DNA of 64,000 bases from Lentibacillus juripiscarius JCM 12147 (GTDB taxonomy: Bacteria; Bacillota; Bacilli; Bacillales_D; Amphibacillaceae), in NCBI GenBank assembly GCA_001311805.1, contig BBCA01000009.1:11970-75969 (forward strand), read 5' to 3'. Within the stretch, counting starts at the first letter, position 1. Each line of letters opens with the position of its first letter. Below are positions 18,417 to 30,471 of the stretch, piece by piece. The position numbers were made by a program, and so were the translations under genes. The notes below the pieces were generated by a model. It had not been told where the DNA came from. It searched no databases and saw nothing but the letters and a program-made list of their open reading frames with translations.

Positions 18417-19192
18417 ATGATTGTCAGAGAACGACCGGACGCCTTTGTCATGATTGAACAGGATAACCATGCCCAAGTTTCAGGAAAAATCATGTCCCAA
18501 TGGAAAGATTCCTTGTTTCCCGGATTGGACCTCCGCCAGTCTGCGGAACATGCCATATACCGTCATGATGTTGGGTGGGAACCGTTTGATTGCCAGCCGT
18601 TTTGGAACGATCAGAAACAGTCCCCCTATATGTTTACTGATTTCCCAGCTATGCCGAAAACGGTGCTCTATAAACATGGCATTGACGTGGTGGAGAAGGA
18701 AGATGCGTATGCCGCGATGCTTTGCAGTGAGCATTACAAACAGTTTGTGAAGAAAGAACCCGGTGAGACTGCGCGGAACTTTGTTGAACATGAAGACCAG
18801 CGTCAACAGCGGCTTATGGAGTTGTTGGACGGATTTAACAAGAGGTTATTCCGTCATCATTTTACGCTTTTGCAGCTCGGTGACAGCCTATCCCTATATG
18901 CCTGTTTAAATGAACCTGGCGTCAGCAAAAAAGACGAGCATCCTTTTTTCAAAGACGGTATATCGCTCGCTGATAAACTCGAAGGATTGAATCGCGACAA
19001 AATGGAGATTTACTGGAAAGATGACCAGACAATTGTGCTTGATCCATTTCCATTTGAAAGGACACTTGAGTTTACATTACAACAAAAGTTGTGGCTAAAC
19101 AGGCTATTGCTCAGCATGGGCTGCTGGAAAGTTATGAACGTACGCCATTTGAGAAGATCAGTTTACGTTTAATGCCGATGCAGTCATTGTAG
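18417..19192 (+). CDS. DUF3891-family protein, frameshifted at the 3' end
   Basis: About 258 residues. The family pattern is visible: IVRERPDAFVMIEQDNHAQ, SAEHAIYRHDVGWEPFD, MLCSEHYKQF, then HFTLLQLGDSLSLYACLNEPG. His and Asp residues in the DNHAQ, RHDVGW and SEHY motifs suggest an HD-like metal site, but no activity is known. A frame switch near 19090 gives the normal end (GLLESYERTPFEKISLRLMP) at 19190-19192. It is the third gene after the MarR/MhqD pair and may share its operon; family members often sit near stress genes. Confidence 0.8.
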
Positions 19193-19216
19193 AAACCGTC
19201 ATCTGTCTAACAAATG

Positions 19217-19947
19217 TTAGTGACGGTAATCCTGCGGGCGGGAAACCAGAATCCGCATCCGATACGCATTCATCGCCGTTTCTCCCAGCGTATCCATCAA
19301 GTTGTGATTCGCATAAGCCCCTGCAATCGCGCCTAGTCCCGGGACAAACTGCAGCAGTTTAATCAAATCCATATAATCCCTATATTCCTGCTGAAACACT
19401 CGCCAATCCATATCGGCAAGTTTTTGCTTTTCCGTTTCCCAGTTTTCCATCACACGAAAAGTTTCCCTGCGTTTGGCATCACTAGAGAAAGCGAGCTGGA
19501 AAATGTGCAGAATGAACAAACGCTCCTCGTATTTTCGTGTATCAAATCCATAAATGGCTGCTCCTTCAAACAAAAACTTCATTTTAATCGACAGTAGCAT
19601 CGGAAAATCCGCCAAACCAAGGAAAAGGCCTCCCGCACCGGTTCCCGCACCTTCTACAACGGCTGTTTTACGGTAGGATGTGCATTTTTCCCTCAGCAGC
19701 GCATCCTTTTCCAGCAGACTTAACCCTGCTGACTGCTGCTTGTTTGTTGTCATCTCTGAACCGGCGAGCGTTGCTTTCACCATGTTTTTGATGCTTCCGG
19801 TAATAATGGTGTGGGCTTTCTCAGGAATCATTCCATTTATTTTTGTCTGCGTCTTCTTGGACAATTGCTTAACGAGACCGGCAGCTTTAACATGTTCCGC
19901 CGCCATATTTTCAGTTCTTCGTATACCTTTTGTTCGTATTCATTCAT
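19217..19947 (-). CDS. EcsC-family protein, frameshifted
   Basis: About 243 residues. After the N-terminal MNEYEQKVYEELKIWRRNM a frame switch near 19870 leads to KKTQTKINGMIPEKAHTIIT, TAVVEGAGTGAGGLFLGLAD, FPMLLSIKMKFLFE and FVPGLGAIAGAYANHNLMD. EcsC domains are found beside the EcsAB transporter or alone; the Gly-rich hydrophobic hairpins suggest membrane association. Function unknown. It converges with the DUF3891 gene. Confidence 0.85.
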
Positions 19948-20343
19948 GCTGATCCATCCTTTTTAATTGCCGAAAGAAGGTAATATCCATAGAGGGCTGA
20001 ATGATTACATTCCAAGCTGTCGTTACTCAAACCTCCACCTCCTGATGGCAATTCCTTACTTTATTATAATATAGAAAACTTGGCTAGTGTTAAAGGAATT
20101 CTTAGAAAGCGTTCTTTACTTTCCTAGAATCCCTTATGCTTTGGAGTGCAAGCCTTTTAGGCGCAGGCGATTGCCTTAGTTGAACTTATGCATACTGTTT
20201 AGTTAAGCTGAGGCCTTGTTGCGGGAAACAACCGGGTACCCCAGTTTACATATATCATTTTTCCCCGCAGCAGCAGATTATTTTTCCGTTGTTTGGTTAC
20301 TGTAAGATAGTGACAGTTTACAATAACAATGGAGGTGGCCAGT
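19948..20343. other. Intergenic region upstream of catalase, no gene seen
   Basis: About 400 bp between the divergent EcsC-family and catalase genes. It should hold both promoters. I found no clear PerR box (TTATAAT-N-ATTATAA) in front of the catalase and no hairpin of note. Confidence 0.5.
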
Positions 20344-21946
<1,603 letters not shown>

Positions 21947-21957
21947 AACTACTGCAA

Positions 21958-22001
21958 AAAGTAATGAGTCTGTTTTTGATATACGGACTCATTACTTTAT
22001 T
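21958..22001. terminator. Bidirectional terminator, catalase / ABC exporter
   Basis: A 13-bp perfect stem (AAAGTAATGAGTC / GACTCATTACTTT) lies between two convergent transcription units. Confidence 0.9.
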
Positions 22002-22020
22002 TATTCATGGTCATATATAG

Positions 22021-23624
22021 TTATTGTCCCTGGACATCTCGCTGTTTATATCTGATAAAACCTGTTGCTGTTAATCCAGCTGCCACAACAGTCAATACGA
22101 CAGCCGGTATCCATTCCATCTCCTCTGCCGGCATTTCCGGAATATAGCCGTATGGTGACAGTTTCCCAGCCCATTCCGGGAACTGGAACATATCCCCGAA
22201 GTACAAGTCAATAAACGAATAGAAAACATACAGCCAGACTAGACCATTCCATTTTGGTGCAAACCCAACAAGTAGAGCTGCCAAGCCAATCATGACCAGG
22301 ACGGCCGGGTAATAAGCCAGTCCCGCACCATAGATCTCACCAAACGCAAACGGTTCCTCCATTACACTGCTGGCGGCCAGCCAAAGACCTACAGCAGCAA
22401 ACGACAGCATGACAAACCCATTGATAACAGCGATCAGTATATAGCCTGCCAAAAGTTGTGTGCGGGAAACTGCTCTTCCAAGCAGATGATCCAGGCGGTT
22501 TTTCTTTTCCTCGCCACTCAACTTAAACAGCGCCATCAGCGGTGGTATGGTACCAACCAGGGCCATAACTACCATTAATATAGAGATAAACTGCTTCGTA
22601 AATGAATGACCATCCTGTGAGCCCAGCAATTGCCGGATCATCTGATTACCTTCGAAGAATGAATCCAGATCTCCCATAACCGAACCGTATGAAACACCTA
22701 TTAGCAGCATAGCAGCCGCCCATGCAATGATGCCGGCCCGCTGCAGCCGAAACGCGAGCCCAACCGGATGTAACAATGCCGGTGATGCTTCTTTTTTCCT
22801 AGGCGTGAAGGGAGAAATCCGGCTCCATAGTCACGGATAGCATTGGAATAGCCAGCCAGAGTAAATAATAGAGCTGCGCCACCAAGCAAGAGCAGCAGTA
22901 CCCACCAATGATTCCCCGCATAAACTTCTGCTTTTGTTACCCAGCCGAGTGGAGACAGCCACGATAATGCTGCATTCCCCACATCTCCGGCCGCCCGGAC
23001 CATGTAAGCAACAAGCAAGAGGCCGAGAGAGATGCCAAAGACCGTGCGGGCGTTTTCCGTAATTTGAGCCATCAAGGCTGTGACACCAGCGAAAAACAGC
23101 CCCGCTGCCCCAAGTATGGACCCATACAATAGTGATCCAGCGATGTCCATACTTGCTATATCCAGCGCAGATAAGCCAATGCCTGTGGCGATAGCCAGTA
23201 TCCCGTTTATTAAAACAAGCATGACTATGGACGCATTCAGATTGGCAAGATTTCCAACAGGAAGGGAACGAATCATTTCCAGCCGCCCATCTTCTTCATC
23301 TGTCCGGGTATGCCTATTCATCAGCAGAATATTCATGAGTGCGACAACAACCGCTGTCAATAACAGCATTTGGTGCGCCGTCATGGCCCCAGCCGTATAA
23401 TTGTCCAAATCACCCGGTCCGACCATGGCTGTCATCGCTGGATTTTCCATCGTTTGCGCCATCACATCACGCTCCTGCTGTGTCGGATACAAATCAGTCA
23501 AAGCAACTGGCACTATGATGGTGAAAAAACTAATGGCACCCACCCACAGCAGTATCCGAAAACGGCCAAGTCTCAGCATAAACATCAGCAACTTGCCCGT
23601 ATTCACAAAAGACCGCTGTTTCAT
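22021..23624 (-). CDS. ABC exporter permease (tetronasin/polyketide-resistance type), frameshifted
   Basis: About 534 residues with some twelve hydrophobic segments in two homologous halves, each starting with an RxxRxxxWxxxI-like helix. The N half shows ALTDLYPTQQERD and MNRHTRTDEEDGRLEMIRSL, the C half FKLSGEEKKNRLDHLLGRAV. The EE-GR-E-(I/L) cytosolic loops are characteristic of the large fused ABC-2 permeases related to TnrB3. A frame switch near 22790 joins the halves. Its start overlaps the ATPase stop by 4 bp. Substrate unknown; antibiotic or lipid export is the family inference. Confidence 0.85.
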
Positions 23625-24529
23625 TGCGATTCACCTCCAGATTTCGCCTGTGTGGTCCCTTCGTAATGACGCATAAACAAATCCTCGAGTGTTGGTGACC
23701 CACTTTCCAATTTTGAAACCCCAAATTGACTGATATACTGAATCACCTCACCCAGTTTTTCGGAGTCAACTTGAAATGCAATGCCCTGTTCATTCATTTC
23801 AACATGATGCACTCCTGCAGTTTCATGCAGAGCTGGTATTGGTTTTTTTGTCTCCACCAGCAGATTGGTCCTTGTTAAATGGCGCAACTCATCCATCGTA
23901 CCGGATTCAATTATTTGCCCTTTACGGATAATGCCCACCCTGTCACAAAGCCGTTCAACTTCCGATAAAATATGGCTTGACAGCAGAACGCTTTTTCCTT
24001 CCCTGCGTACTTCCATGACACACTCCTGAAACGTCCGCTCCATCAGTGGGTCAAGCCCGGATGTTGGCTCATCCAAAATGTACAGATCCGCATCCGAGGC
24101 AAACGCTGCAATTAGAGAAACCTTCTGGCGATTGCCTTTGGAGTAGGTTCTGCATTTCTTGGAGGGATCGAAATCAAAGCGTCGGATCAGTTGCTCGCGT
24201 TTCTTTTTATTCATTTTTCCACGAAATTTCATAAACAGATCAATAACTTCCCCGCCTGTCAAATTAGGCCATAGGTTCACATCGCCGGGAACATACGCTA
24301 TTCGTTTATGAATGTCCACTGCATCCTCCCAAACATCCTTTCCAAAAATCGATGCTTGGCCGCTTGTCGCATTCAGCATTCCCAACAGAATTCGAATAGT
24401 GGTTGATTTACCTGCACCGTTCGGACCGATAAATCCGTACACTTCCCCTTCCTGTACCTCGATATTGACGTTATCAAGCGCTTTGAAGCTGCCAAACATT
24501 TTACAGAGATCCTTTGTTTTTACCGCCAT
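23621..24529 (-). CDS. ABC transporter ATP-binding protein
   Basis: The 302-residue ATPase has Walker A GPNGAGKSTTIRIL (about residues 38-51), the Q-loop region, the signature YSKGNRQKVSLIAA (LSGGQ variant), Walker B DLYILDEPTSGLDPL and the H-loop SSHILSEVERLCD. The C-terminal extension with SPTLEDLFMRHYEG is typical of drug/lipid exporters of the CcmA/DrrA class. AGGAGGGG precedes ATG 24529. It forms an exporter with the overlapping downstream permease. Intact frame. Confidence 0.95.
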   Translation of the reverse strand: MAVKTKDLCKMFGSFKALDNVNIEVQEGEVYGFIGPNGAGKSTTIRILLGMLNATSGQASIFGKDVWEDAVDIHKRIAYVPGDVNLWPNLTGGEVIDLFMKFRGKMNKKKREQLIRRFDFDPSKKCRTYSKGNRQKVSLIAAFASDADLYILDEPTSGLDPLMERTFQECVMEVRREGKSVLLSSHILSEVERLCDRVGIIRKGQIIESGTMDELRHLTRTNLLVETKKPIPALHETAGVHHVEMNEQGIAFQVDSEKLGEVIQYISQFGVSKLESGSPTLEDLFMRHYEGTTQAKSGGESQ

Positions 24530-24540
24530 TGCAACCCCTC

Positions 24541-24643
24541 CTATTTATAGAAACTTTTTCGCAATATATCCAGATATTCATGAAATTCTTCCCAATATGG
24601 ATCAAAATCGACAGAGGTCATTTTTTGGCCTTTCAGACGGTTG
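24541..24643 (-). pseudogene. Possible C-terminal remnant of a TetR-type regulator
   Basis: A minus-strand frame directly before the ABC ATPase reads VTNRLKGQKMTSVDFDPYWE, then EFHEYLDILRKSF and stops. Its aromatic, acidic C-terminal helix resembles the last helix of TetR-family regulators that precede such exporters. No start, no DNA-binding domain: UPF0182 sequence begins only 70 bp upstream. Either a deletion removed the regulator, or this is a 26-codon peptide from the internal ATG. Family assignment is tentative. Confidence 0.4.
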
Positions 24644-24709
24644 GTTACGCCTGAGCAACAAAAAAGTCGGGACAATGCTTATCACGTCGACTTAGATGTT
24701 TTGATTATT

Positions 24710-27552
24710 TTATTCCGTTTTGTTGGATGGTTCATTATCATTGGAATTTTTCGGGTTGGAAGACTCGGACTCTGATCCATTAGATGGTTGATTTTCTTCC
24801 AGCTTACCTTCCAGTTCATCCATGATTTCAGCAGCTTCCTGCCACTTACCATCAGACAAGGCCTTCTTATACGCATCAAACAGATCGGCAAATTCCTCTA
24901 ATCTTTCTTCAGCGCCGATAAGCGCCTCGGAAGGACCCTGCCCTTCATCCGTTTCGTCACCTTCTTGTTCATCTTGCCCGCCGTCATCCTCAACGTTAGG
25001 ATCAACTTTCTTCAGCATTTTTTCAAGTGCCTTATCAAAATTTGCTTCCATGACGATTTGGTCACCATATGCCAGAACGACCCGTTTCACTTCCGGCAGA
25101 GATGTTTCATTATTTGATTCAATGTAAATTGGTTCAACATACAGAACCGTATCCTCAATCGGTATAGCAAGCAGGTTCCCGCGTATCACTTCTGATCCAC
25201 CCTGTGACCATAAGTTCAGTTCCTGAGAAATTTCACTGTCCTGATTGATTCTATTCTCAATTTGCTGCGGACCGTAAATGTTCCGCTGTTTCGGGAACCG
25301 GTACACAAATATATCACCATAATTGTCCCCGTCGTTGCGCACACCCATCCAGGCAATCATGTTTTGCCTGTTTTTGGTGTGTAAGGCATCATCAGAATGA
25401 ATTCTTCCTCATCCTGATCAGGCAATTTCAACGTTGTATAATACGGTTCCATCGTCGTATCTTCGTTGAAATATTTTTCCGTTGGGAACTGCCAGAAGTC
25501 TTCCCGGTTATAAAATACTTCCAAGTCAGACATGTGGTACGTTCCATACATGGACGCCTGAACAGTAAACAGTTTCTCCGGATAGCGGAAATGTGCTTTA
25601 ATATCTTCCGGCACTTCCTCCGTAAACAAATCCGGGAATATGTTCTGGAACGTCCGCAATAACGGATTGTCAGGTTCCGCTGCATAGAAGTTTACTTCAC
25701 CGGTATAAGCATCCACCGTCACTTTTACAGGATTACGGATATAGTTGGTGTCCCCTTGAAATGCTTCTGAGTATGGATAATTCTCTGCTGTCAGATAAGC
25801 ATCCAGCATCCAGACAACACTGCCATCATCACGGACGACTAAATAAGGGTCCTGATCATACGTGAAAAATGGTGCTATCCGATTCACCCTGTCCATAATA
25901 TTTCTGGTAGCCAGAAGCTGACTGTCTTCTGTCACCTGATCCGATACGAACATACGGAAGGAACCTTCATCCAATGCAAACAACAGACGGTTTAACCCGG
26001 ACAGCGAAATCCCCGTGTCCGCATCAAATTGTGTATCCACATTTTCATCACCGGATGGGTAATCAAATTCTTTAACCGCACTGTTGACAATCACATTCTT
26101 ATACGGTTCTTCCCCAAAATAGATTTGCGGCCGGCTGACGTCCATCACACCTTCCGGGGGAAGATTCTTCAGCATGTATTTCGGCTGCCCCTGTGGCGTT
26201 ACCTGATTAACATGGCTCATGGCCAATCCATACCCGTGCGTATACCGCAAGTTCTGGTTGACCCATGTTTTGGCCTGGCTCGGGAGATCTTTTGTATTCA
26301 GTTCCCTTGCCCCTAAAAAGACTTGTTCATATTCGCCATCAACCTGATAACGGTCAATATCAACATCGTTGAACTCATAGTAGGTGCGGAATGTCTGCAG
26401 CTGATTATACACATCCAAGAGCGGCCTCGAGTCGTTCATCCGCACATTATCAATCGTCGCACTGTTACGTTCAATCATTTCTGCTGAAAGGGAGTTTTTA
26501 CCAGGATGCTGCTTTTCCTCGATACTATCGAGGTCATAGGCAGCCCTGGTATACGTCAAATTGTCCTCCAGATAGGGCTTCTCTTTCGAAAATTCATTTG
26601 GCGAGACAATGAAGTTCTGAACGACAATCGATGCCCCCTGTCCGACAATCACTAAGCCGACATAAGCAGCGACTGGAATGATAACAGATCGCAATCTGCC
26701 CCGGATCAGTGCAACAATCATCCAGATTGCCATAATAATCGCAACAGCAGCCAAAATGTAGGCTTTAGGAACGTTAATAACATCGTCCGTATAACTTAAT
26801 CCAGTAACAGCACTTTCCTGAAACAGGTTCACTTTATTTGTTGACAGCGTCCCAAACGGCTGCAAGGCGTGAAACGCTGCAAGCAGCAAACCAACCAGAC
26901 CAAGTGTAACACCCAGATGCAGCTGGGCAGAACGGCTCATCCGATACATATGAAAAACCGAGTATGCACCGATTTGCACTAGCAGGAAAAAGATACCCAT
27001 TCCAAGCAGAACAAATACAATAAAGTTTAAGAACGGCAAAACATAAACATAAAAGGATATATCCATGTTAAAATACGGATCCGTCTCACCAAATGACACA
27101 TGGTGAATAAACTTCAATGTTCGTTCCCATCCAATTCCCTGAATTATGCTGCTTCCGAACAAACCAATCATGGCCGAAAGAGCAAGCATAATGAGCATGA
27201 TTGCCTTCCGCCGCAGCAGAATGGGCGGCAGCTGTCCCGAGTCAAAATGTTTTATGTATGACCGCCGAATCCAGTACAGCGTAAAGAACGTCCCCGCTGC
27301 AAACAATACAAATCCTGACACACCCAAAAGCACTTTGTTTGTCAGAACTGTTGTAAATACATCGGCAAAGTGAAGGGAATCCATCCAGATATAATCCGTT
27401 ATAAGTCCAATGCTGATGACACCGGCAATCACCACCAGTACAAGTGCAAGTACCAAGTAGCCTAGCCAGTTGAACTTCTTATTCAACTTTATTTTCCGGC
27501 CGTTTCCAGAGCCTCCGTTAAAAAATTTCCAATAATTTTCTCCCCTTATCAT
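24710..27552 (-). CDS. UPF0182 (COG1615) large membrane protein, frameshifted
   Basis: About 945 residues. Seven N-terminal membrane helices (from WLGYLVLALVLVVIAGV on; the interhelix signature GWERTLKFIHHVSFGETDPY is seen near residue 145) are followed by a large extracellular domain (SPNEFSKEKPYLEDNLTYTR, YTHGYGLAMSHVNQVTPQGQ, PQIYFGE). The C-terminal tail is Ser/Asn/Glu-rich. A single frame switch near 25365 in an A-run joins the last 216 residues. The family is widespread in Gram-positives and cyanobacteria without a firm function. The start at ATG 27552 is uncertain; later TTG or ATG codons are possible. Confidence 0.88.
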
Positions 27553-27696
27553 CCAAAAAGACTTCCTTTTCCCATAATACAACACTCGTAACAGGAATCA
27601 AAATAATACTTAGCCTTTTATACGATTCTAAGGGGATATGGTTTCAATTAATTTTCAACTAATTTGTCCATAGCAGGTAAAAAACTTCTCAGATGA

Positions 27697-28158
27697 TCAT
27701 TTGTCACGGTGACTCTCCTTATTATCGGTTAGAATGTCTGACTCAAACTCCTCAGCAAATTCTGTCTGGAGCTGCCCCGTAACCGGAGATCTTTCACCCT
27801 CGTCCCAGCTTTTTTCTTCCATTTGCTCAGTGATATAGGTATGAATAAACGGCTCACAGCAAGTAATGAAAAAGGCAGCGATTAGTGAAGTTGTCACAAT
27901 GGGAATGCCGATATCTATAAACATAGACCCCAATACCCAGAGCGACAGGAATGCCAGAGGAAAATCCGCAACAGACGCAACAACATTGCCGAATCTTCTA
28001 AGAACAAACAAATCCCCAATCAAATAAGAAACGCCGGTTACCAGCACACTGATCCAAAACAAATTCATCATATTTGCATTGTAAAATATTCCAAACAGTG
28101 AAAAGACAGTAATTCCAATTGCAATTGCCTTAATGCCCAATGTTTTCAAATGAACCAT
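27697..28158 (-). CDS. DUF2512 (YndM-like) membrane protein
   Basis: The 153-residue protein has four hydrophobic helices in the first 105 residues (KTLGIKAIAIGITVFSLFGI, ISVLVTGVSYLIGDLFVL, FPLAFLSLWVLG, SLIAAFFITCCEPF) and a charged cytosolic tail. This is the YndM/DUF2512 arrangement. In B. subtilis yndM belongs to the sporulation-linked accessory genes; function unknown. Intact. Confidence 0.8.
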   Translation of the reverse strand: MVHLKTLGIKAIAIGITVFSLFGIFYNANMMNLFWISVLVTGVSYLIGDLFVLRRFGNVVASVADFPLAFLSLWVLGSMFIDIGIPIVTTSLIAAFFITCCEPFIHTYITEQMEEKSWDEGERSPVTGQLQTEFAEEFESDILTDNKESHRDK

Positions 28159-28309
28159 GTAAAAGACACATCCTTTCCTTTCCGTTCGTTTTTAGTATCT
28201 CTGAAGCGAAAAGGATTATACATGAATGCATTTGGCGGTATCCTGGAGTCAGCAAATTACTGCCTTCACGTTATACGAATTTATTTTTCACCATAGTACA
28301 TCTAAACAA

Positions 28310-28360
28310 CAAAAACCCGGGTACTCCCTCATCTTGAGGCAGCCCCGAAGTTTTTTCCCA
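28310..28360 (-). terminator. Likely terminator of ddh
   Basis: An imperfect stem around CCTCA-AGA-TGAGG, extended by GGG/CCC pairs, is flanked by A- and T-runs just past the ddh stop. Confidence 0.6.
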
Positions 28361-28373
28361 TAAAGTCATCCAT

Positions 28374-29378
28374 CTATTTATATTTTCTGATGTTATAAAT
28401 AATCTCGGCGTAATTCTGTCTGCGTTTTGGTGAGATATATGCGGGAGCAACATCATATACTGTTTTGGCTCCGTGACTGCCTTCTGCACTCATACGGTAC
28501 GCTGCCCGTGCATAGGCAACAAGTACACTGGACGTAAACTCCGGATTGCTGTCCAGATTTAAACTGTACTCCAAAATCTGATTATGATTGGATCCTGTTT
28601 TTCCGCTACGGATGACAAAGCCGCCATGAGGCATAGATGCATGGTTTTCCTTCAGTTCTTCATCCGAAATAAAAAGAACGGTCGTCTCATATTCATCAAA
28701 ATAATTTGGCATTGTCTTGATTTCCTGTTCAATACGGGCTTGATCGGCTCCTTCTTCCGGAACAATATAGCACGTCCTTACATGCCGATCGCTTTTAGAA
28801 ACTTTTGGATTCTCACCATTTCTAACCTGTTCCATTACCTTTTCAGATGGAATGGTATATTGCACGCCATTTTTCACTCCGTCTACTCTGCGAACGGCAT
28901 CGGAATGGCCTTGGCTCAGTCCTTTTCCCCAGAACGTATAGGTTTGTCCCTCTGGCAATAATGCTTCAGACATGACCCTGTTCAATGAAAACATGCCTGG
29001 ATCCCAGCCTACAGAGATAATACTTGTTTTCCCGCTCGCTTGTGCTACTTTATCCACAGAAGCAAAATATTCCGGTATTTTCGCATGCGTGTCATAACTG
29101 TCCACCGTGTTAAACATTTCCGCAAATGCAGGCACCTGTTCAGGCAGATCAGTCGCGGAACCGCCACACAATATCATCACATCAATCTCTTGCTGATACT
29201 GTGCTGCGTCATCCACTTGCAACACTTTCACATTTGGCTCACCGACATCCAGGCTTTGCGGGTTCCTGCGTGTAAATATTGCGGCAAGTTCCATGTCAGG
29301 CTGCTGCTTAACCGCAGCTGCCGCTCCTTTTCCCAAGTTACCGTAACCGACGATCCCAACGTTTATCTTTTTATCCAT
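28374..29378 (-). CDS. ddh: meso-Diaminopimelate D-dehydrogenase
   Basis: The 334-residue enzyme makes meso-diaminopimelate in one NADPH-dependent step from tetrahydrodipicolinate, bypassing the acylated intermediates. Seen: Rossmann VGIVGYGNLGKGAAAAV, ILCGGSATDLPEQ, NTVDSYDTHAKI, SVGWDPGMFSLNR, the substrate loop GKGLSQGHSDAVRRV and the C-terminal PHGGFVIRSG. It supplies cell-wall meso-DAP and lysine. Most Bacillus use the acetylase route, while Lysinibacillus and some halotolerant genera carry ddh. AGGAGG precedes ATG 29378. Intact. Confidence 0.95.
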   Translation of the reverse strand: MDKKINVGIVGYGNLGKGAAAAVKQQPDMELAAIFTRRNPQSLDVGEPNVKVLQVDDAAQYQQEIDVMILCGGSATDLPEQVPAFAEMFNTVDSYDTHAKIPEYFASVDKVAQASGKTSIISVGWDPGMFSLNRVMSEALLPEGQTYTFWGKGLSQGHSDAVRRVDGVKNGVQYTIPSEKVMEQVRNGENPKVSKSDRHVRTCYIVPEEGADQARIEQEIKTMPNYFDEYETTVLFISDEELKENHASMPHGGFVIRSGKTGSNHNQILEYSLNLDSNPEFTSSVLVAYARAAYRMSAEGSHGAKTVYDVAPAYISPKRRQNYAEIIYNIRKYK

Positions 29379-29404
29379 TGGCTTTATACCTCCTGTAATA
29401 CCGA

Positions 29405-29545
29405 CTATCTTTTTATACTACCGTTTTTGATTGATAGATGCAATTTTGAATCCAGATTAAACGGCTCCCCGCCGTCATATAACGCCAGCATAGACCCGTA
29501 CATTACTCCCACAACCCAACCAAGAGTCACTTTTATTACGAGCAA
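29405..29545 (-). CDS. Putative small membrane peptide upstream of ddh (46 aa)
   Basis: A frame from TTG 29545 reads LVIKVTLGWVVGVMYGSMLA followed by LYDGGEPFNLDSK and a basic end, giving one hydrophobic helix and a hydrophilic tail. GAGGTGGGG lies 11 nt upstream of TTG and nearer to CTG/ATT codons, so the exact start is open. The stop is 27 bp before ddh on the same strand, so the two would be co-transcribed. No family recognised. Confidence 0.45.
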   Translation of the reverse strand: MLVIKVTLGWVVGVMYGSMLALYDGGEPFNLDSKLHLSIKNGSIKR

Positions 29546-29589
29546 AATCAGCCCCACCTCTAACTATAACTAACTTCTTGTTCCTTTGA

Positions 29590-29870
29590 TTATGTTTTAA
29601 AAAAGTTTATATACACTTCCTTGCTGCTTATCTTCACTAAAATTGGGTAAAGTGACATAATTACAATAAATAATATAGGGAATAAACGAAGCAAGAGAAA
29701 TCCTGGAATATCAAAGAAAATGTTAAGCAAAAGTGTTAGTAGGATGACAGTATTTAAAGCGCTGTTTCTCATTCTTGATTTTGTGTTTGGTATTGCTTTT
29801 TTCCGCAATAAGGGCAAGTCATTGCCGGATCTAATATACTGCCGTTCACCTTAATAGAATCTTCCTGATT
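29590..29870 (-). CDS. TIGR04104-like zinc-ribbon membrane protein, broken
   Basis: The readable part begins with a zinc-ribbon half (MTCPYCGKKQYQTQ), switches frame near 29775, then has two hydrophobic helices (LNTVILLTLLLNIFFDIPGF, FPILFIVIMSLYPILV) and the end KEVYIN. This is the layout of a Bacillaceae family with an N-terminal CxxC...CPYCGxxQY ribbon and two membrane helices. The first CxxC half of the ribbon cannot be read in the upstream sequence (an in-frame stop at 29871-29873), so the gene is N-terminally damaged or carries more indels. Confidence 0.55.
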
Positions 29871-30014
29871 TCACATAAGTTCATTCCATAATCTGGCCCG
29901 TAGAACCAAGAAAGGACGTGATTTATTCCAGGAGTGCGCCCGTGCGCCCTATTGCTTTAAACTGATTTAGTGCAACTCAATAGATAACTCGTAAAATTAT
30001 CTAAAAACCAACAT

Positions 30015-30113
30015 CTAAAACTTTTTGTAGAATTTAAACATAATGTAAAAACCGATTGCTGCCAAAGAAATACCACCGATAAGAATTAGGGTGATAATTA
30101 ACGCTTCAGACAT
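30015..30113 (-). CDS. Small single-pass membrane peptide (32 aa)
   Basis: ATG 30113 is preceded at 9 nt by GGGAG. The peptide is SEALIITLILIGGISLAAIG with a short FYIMFKFYKKF end: one helix and a basic aromatic tail. The good ribosome binding site and composition argue for a real gene. It resembles the many uncharacterised 30-40 residue membrane proteins of Bacillus. No close family recognised. Confidence 0.55.
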   Translation of the reverse strand: MSEALIITLILIGGISLAAIGFYIMFKFYKKF

Positions 30114-30471
30114 TTTTTCAACTCCCTTGAACGAAATAAACGCTTTCTTATATTACCTTACGTAGTTATAAGAAGAAGGTTTCAAATATTCGGAATTCCT
30201 TTATGAATATGCTGTAGCGTTAAGTAAATAAGTAAGGGATCTAACCTTTTTATACGTAGTACTAACAATACTTCTTATTATTCCATTAGCTGGTATCGCG
30301 GAAGACTGCTTTTATTGAAAATCAATTAAGTTTAGCAACAAGTAAACATGTTTGATCCCGAAATACTATGGGTTTTAAGCTTTGATCATCCAAAGGGGGT
30401 AAAGCTTTGCATCTTGTTTATAACATCGTGACTTCCCTTCAAATCCGTAGCAGCATTTTCCGCGGAGCAGG
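30114..30471. other. Intergenic region, nothing recognised
   Basis: AT-rich, about 360 bp between the 32-residue peptide gene and the EEP nuclease gene. No ORF with a ribosome binding site, tRNA or strong hairpin found. Confidence 0.5.
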
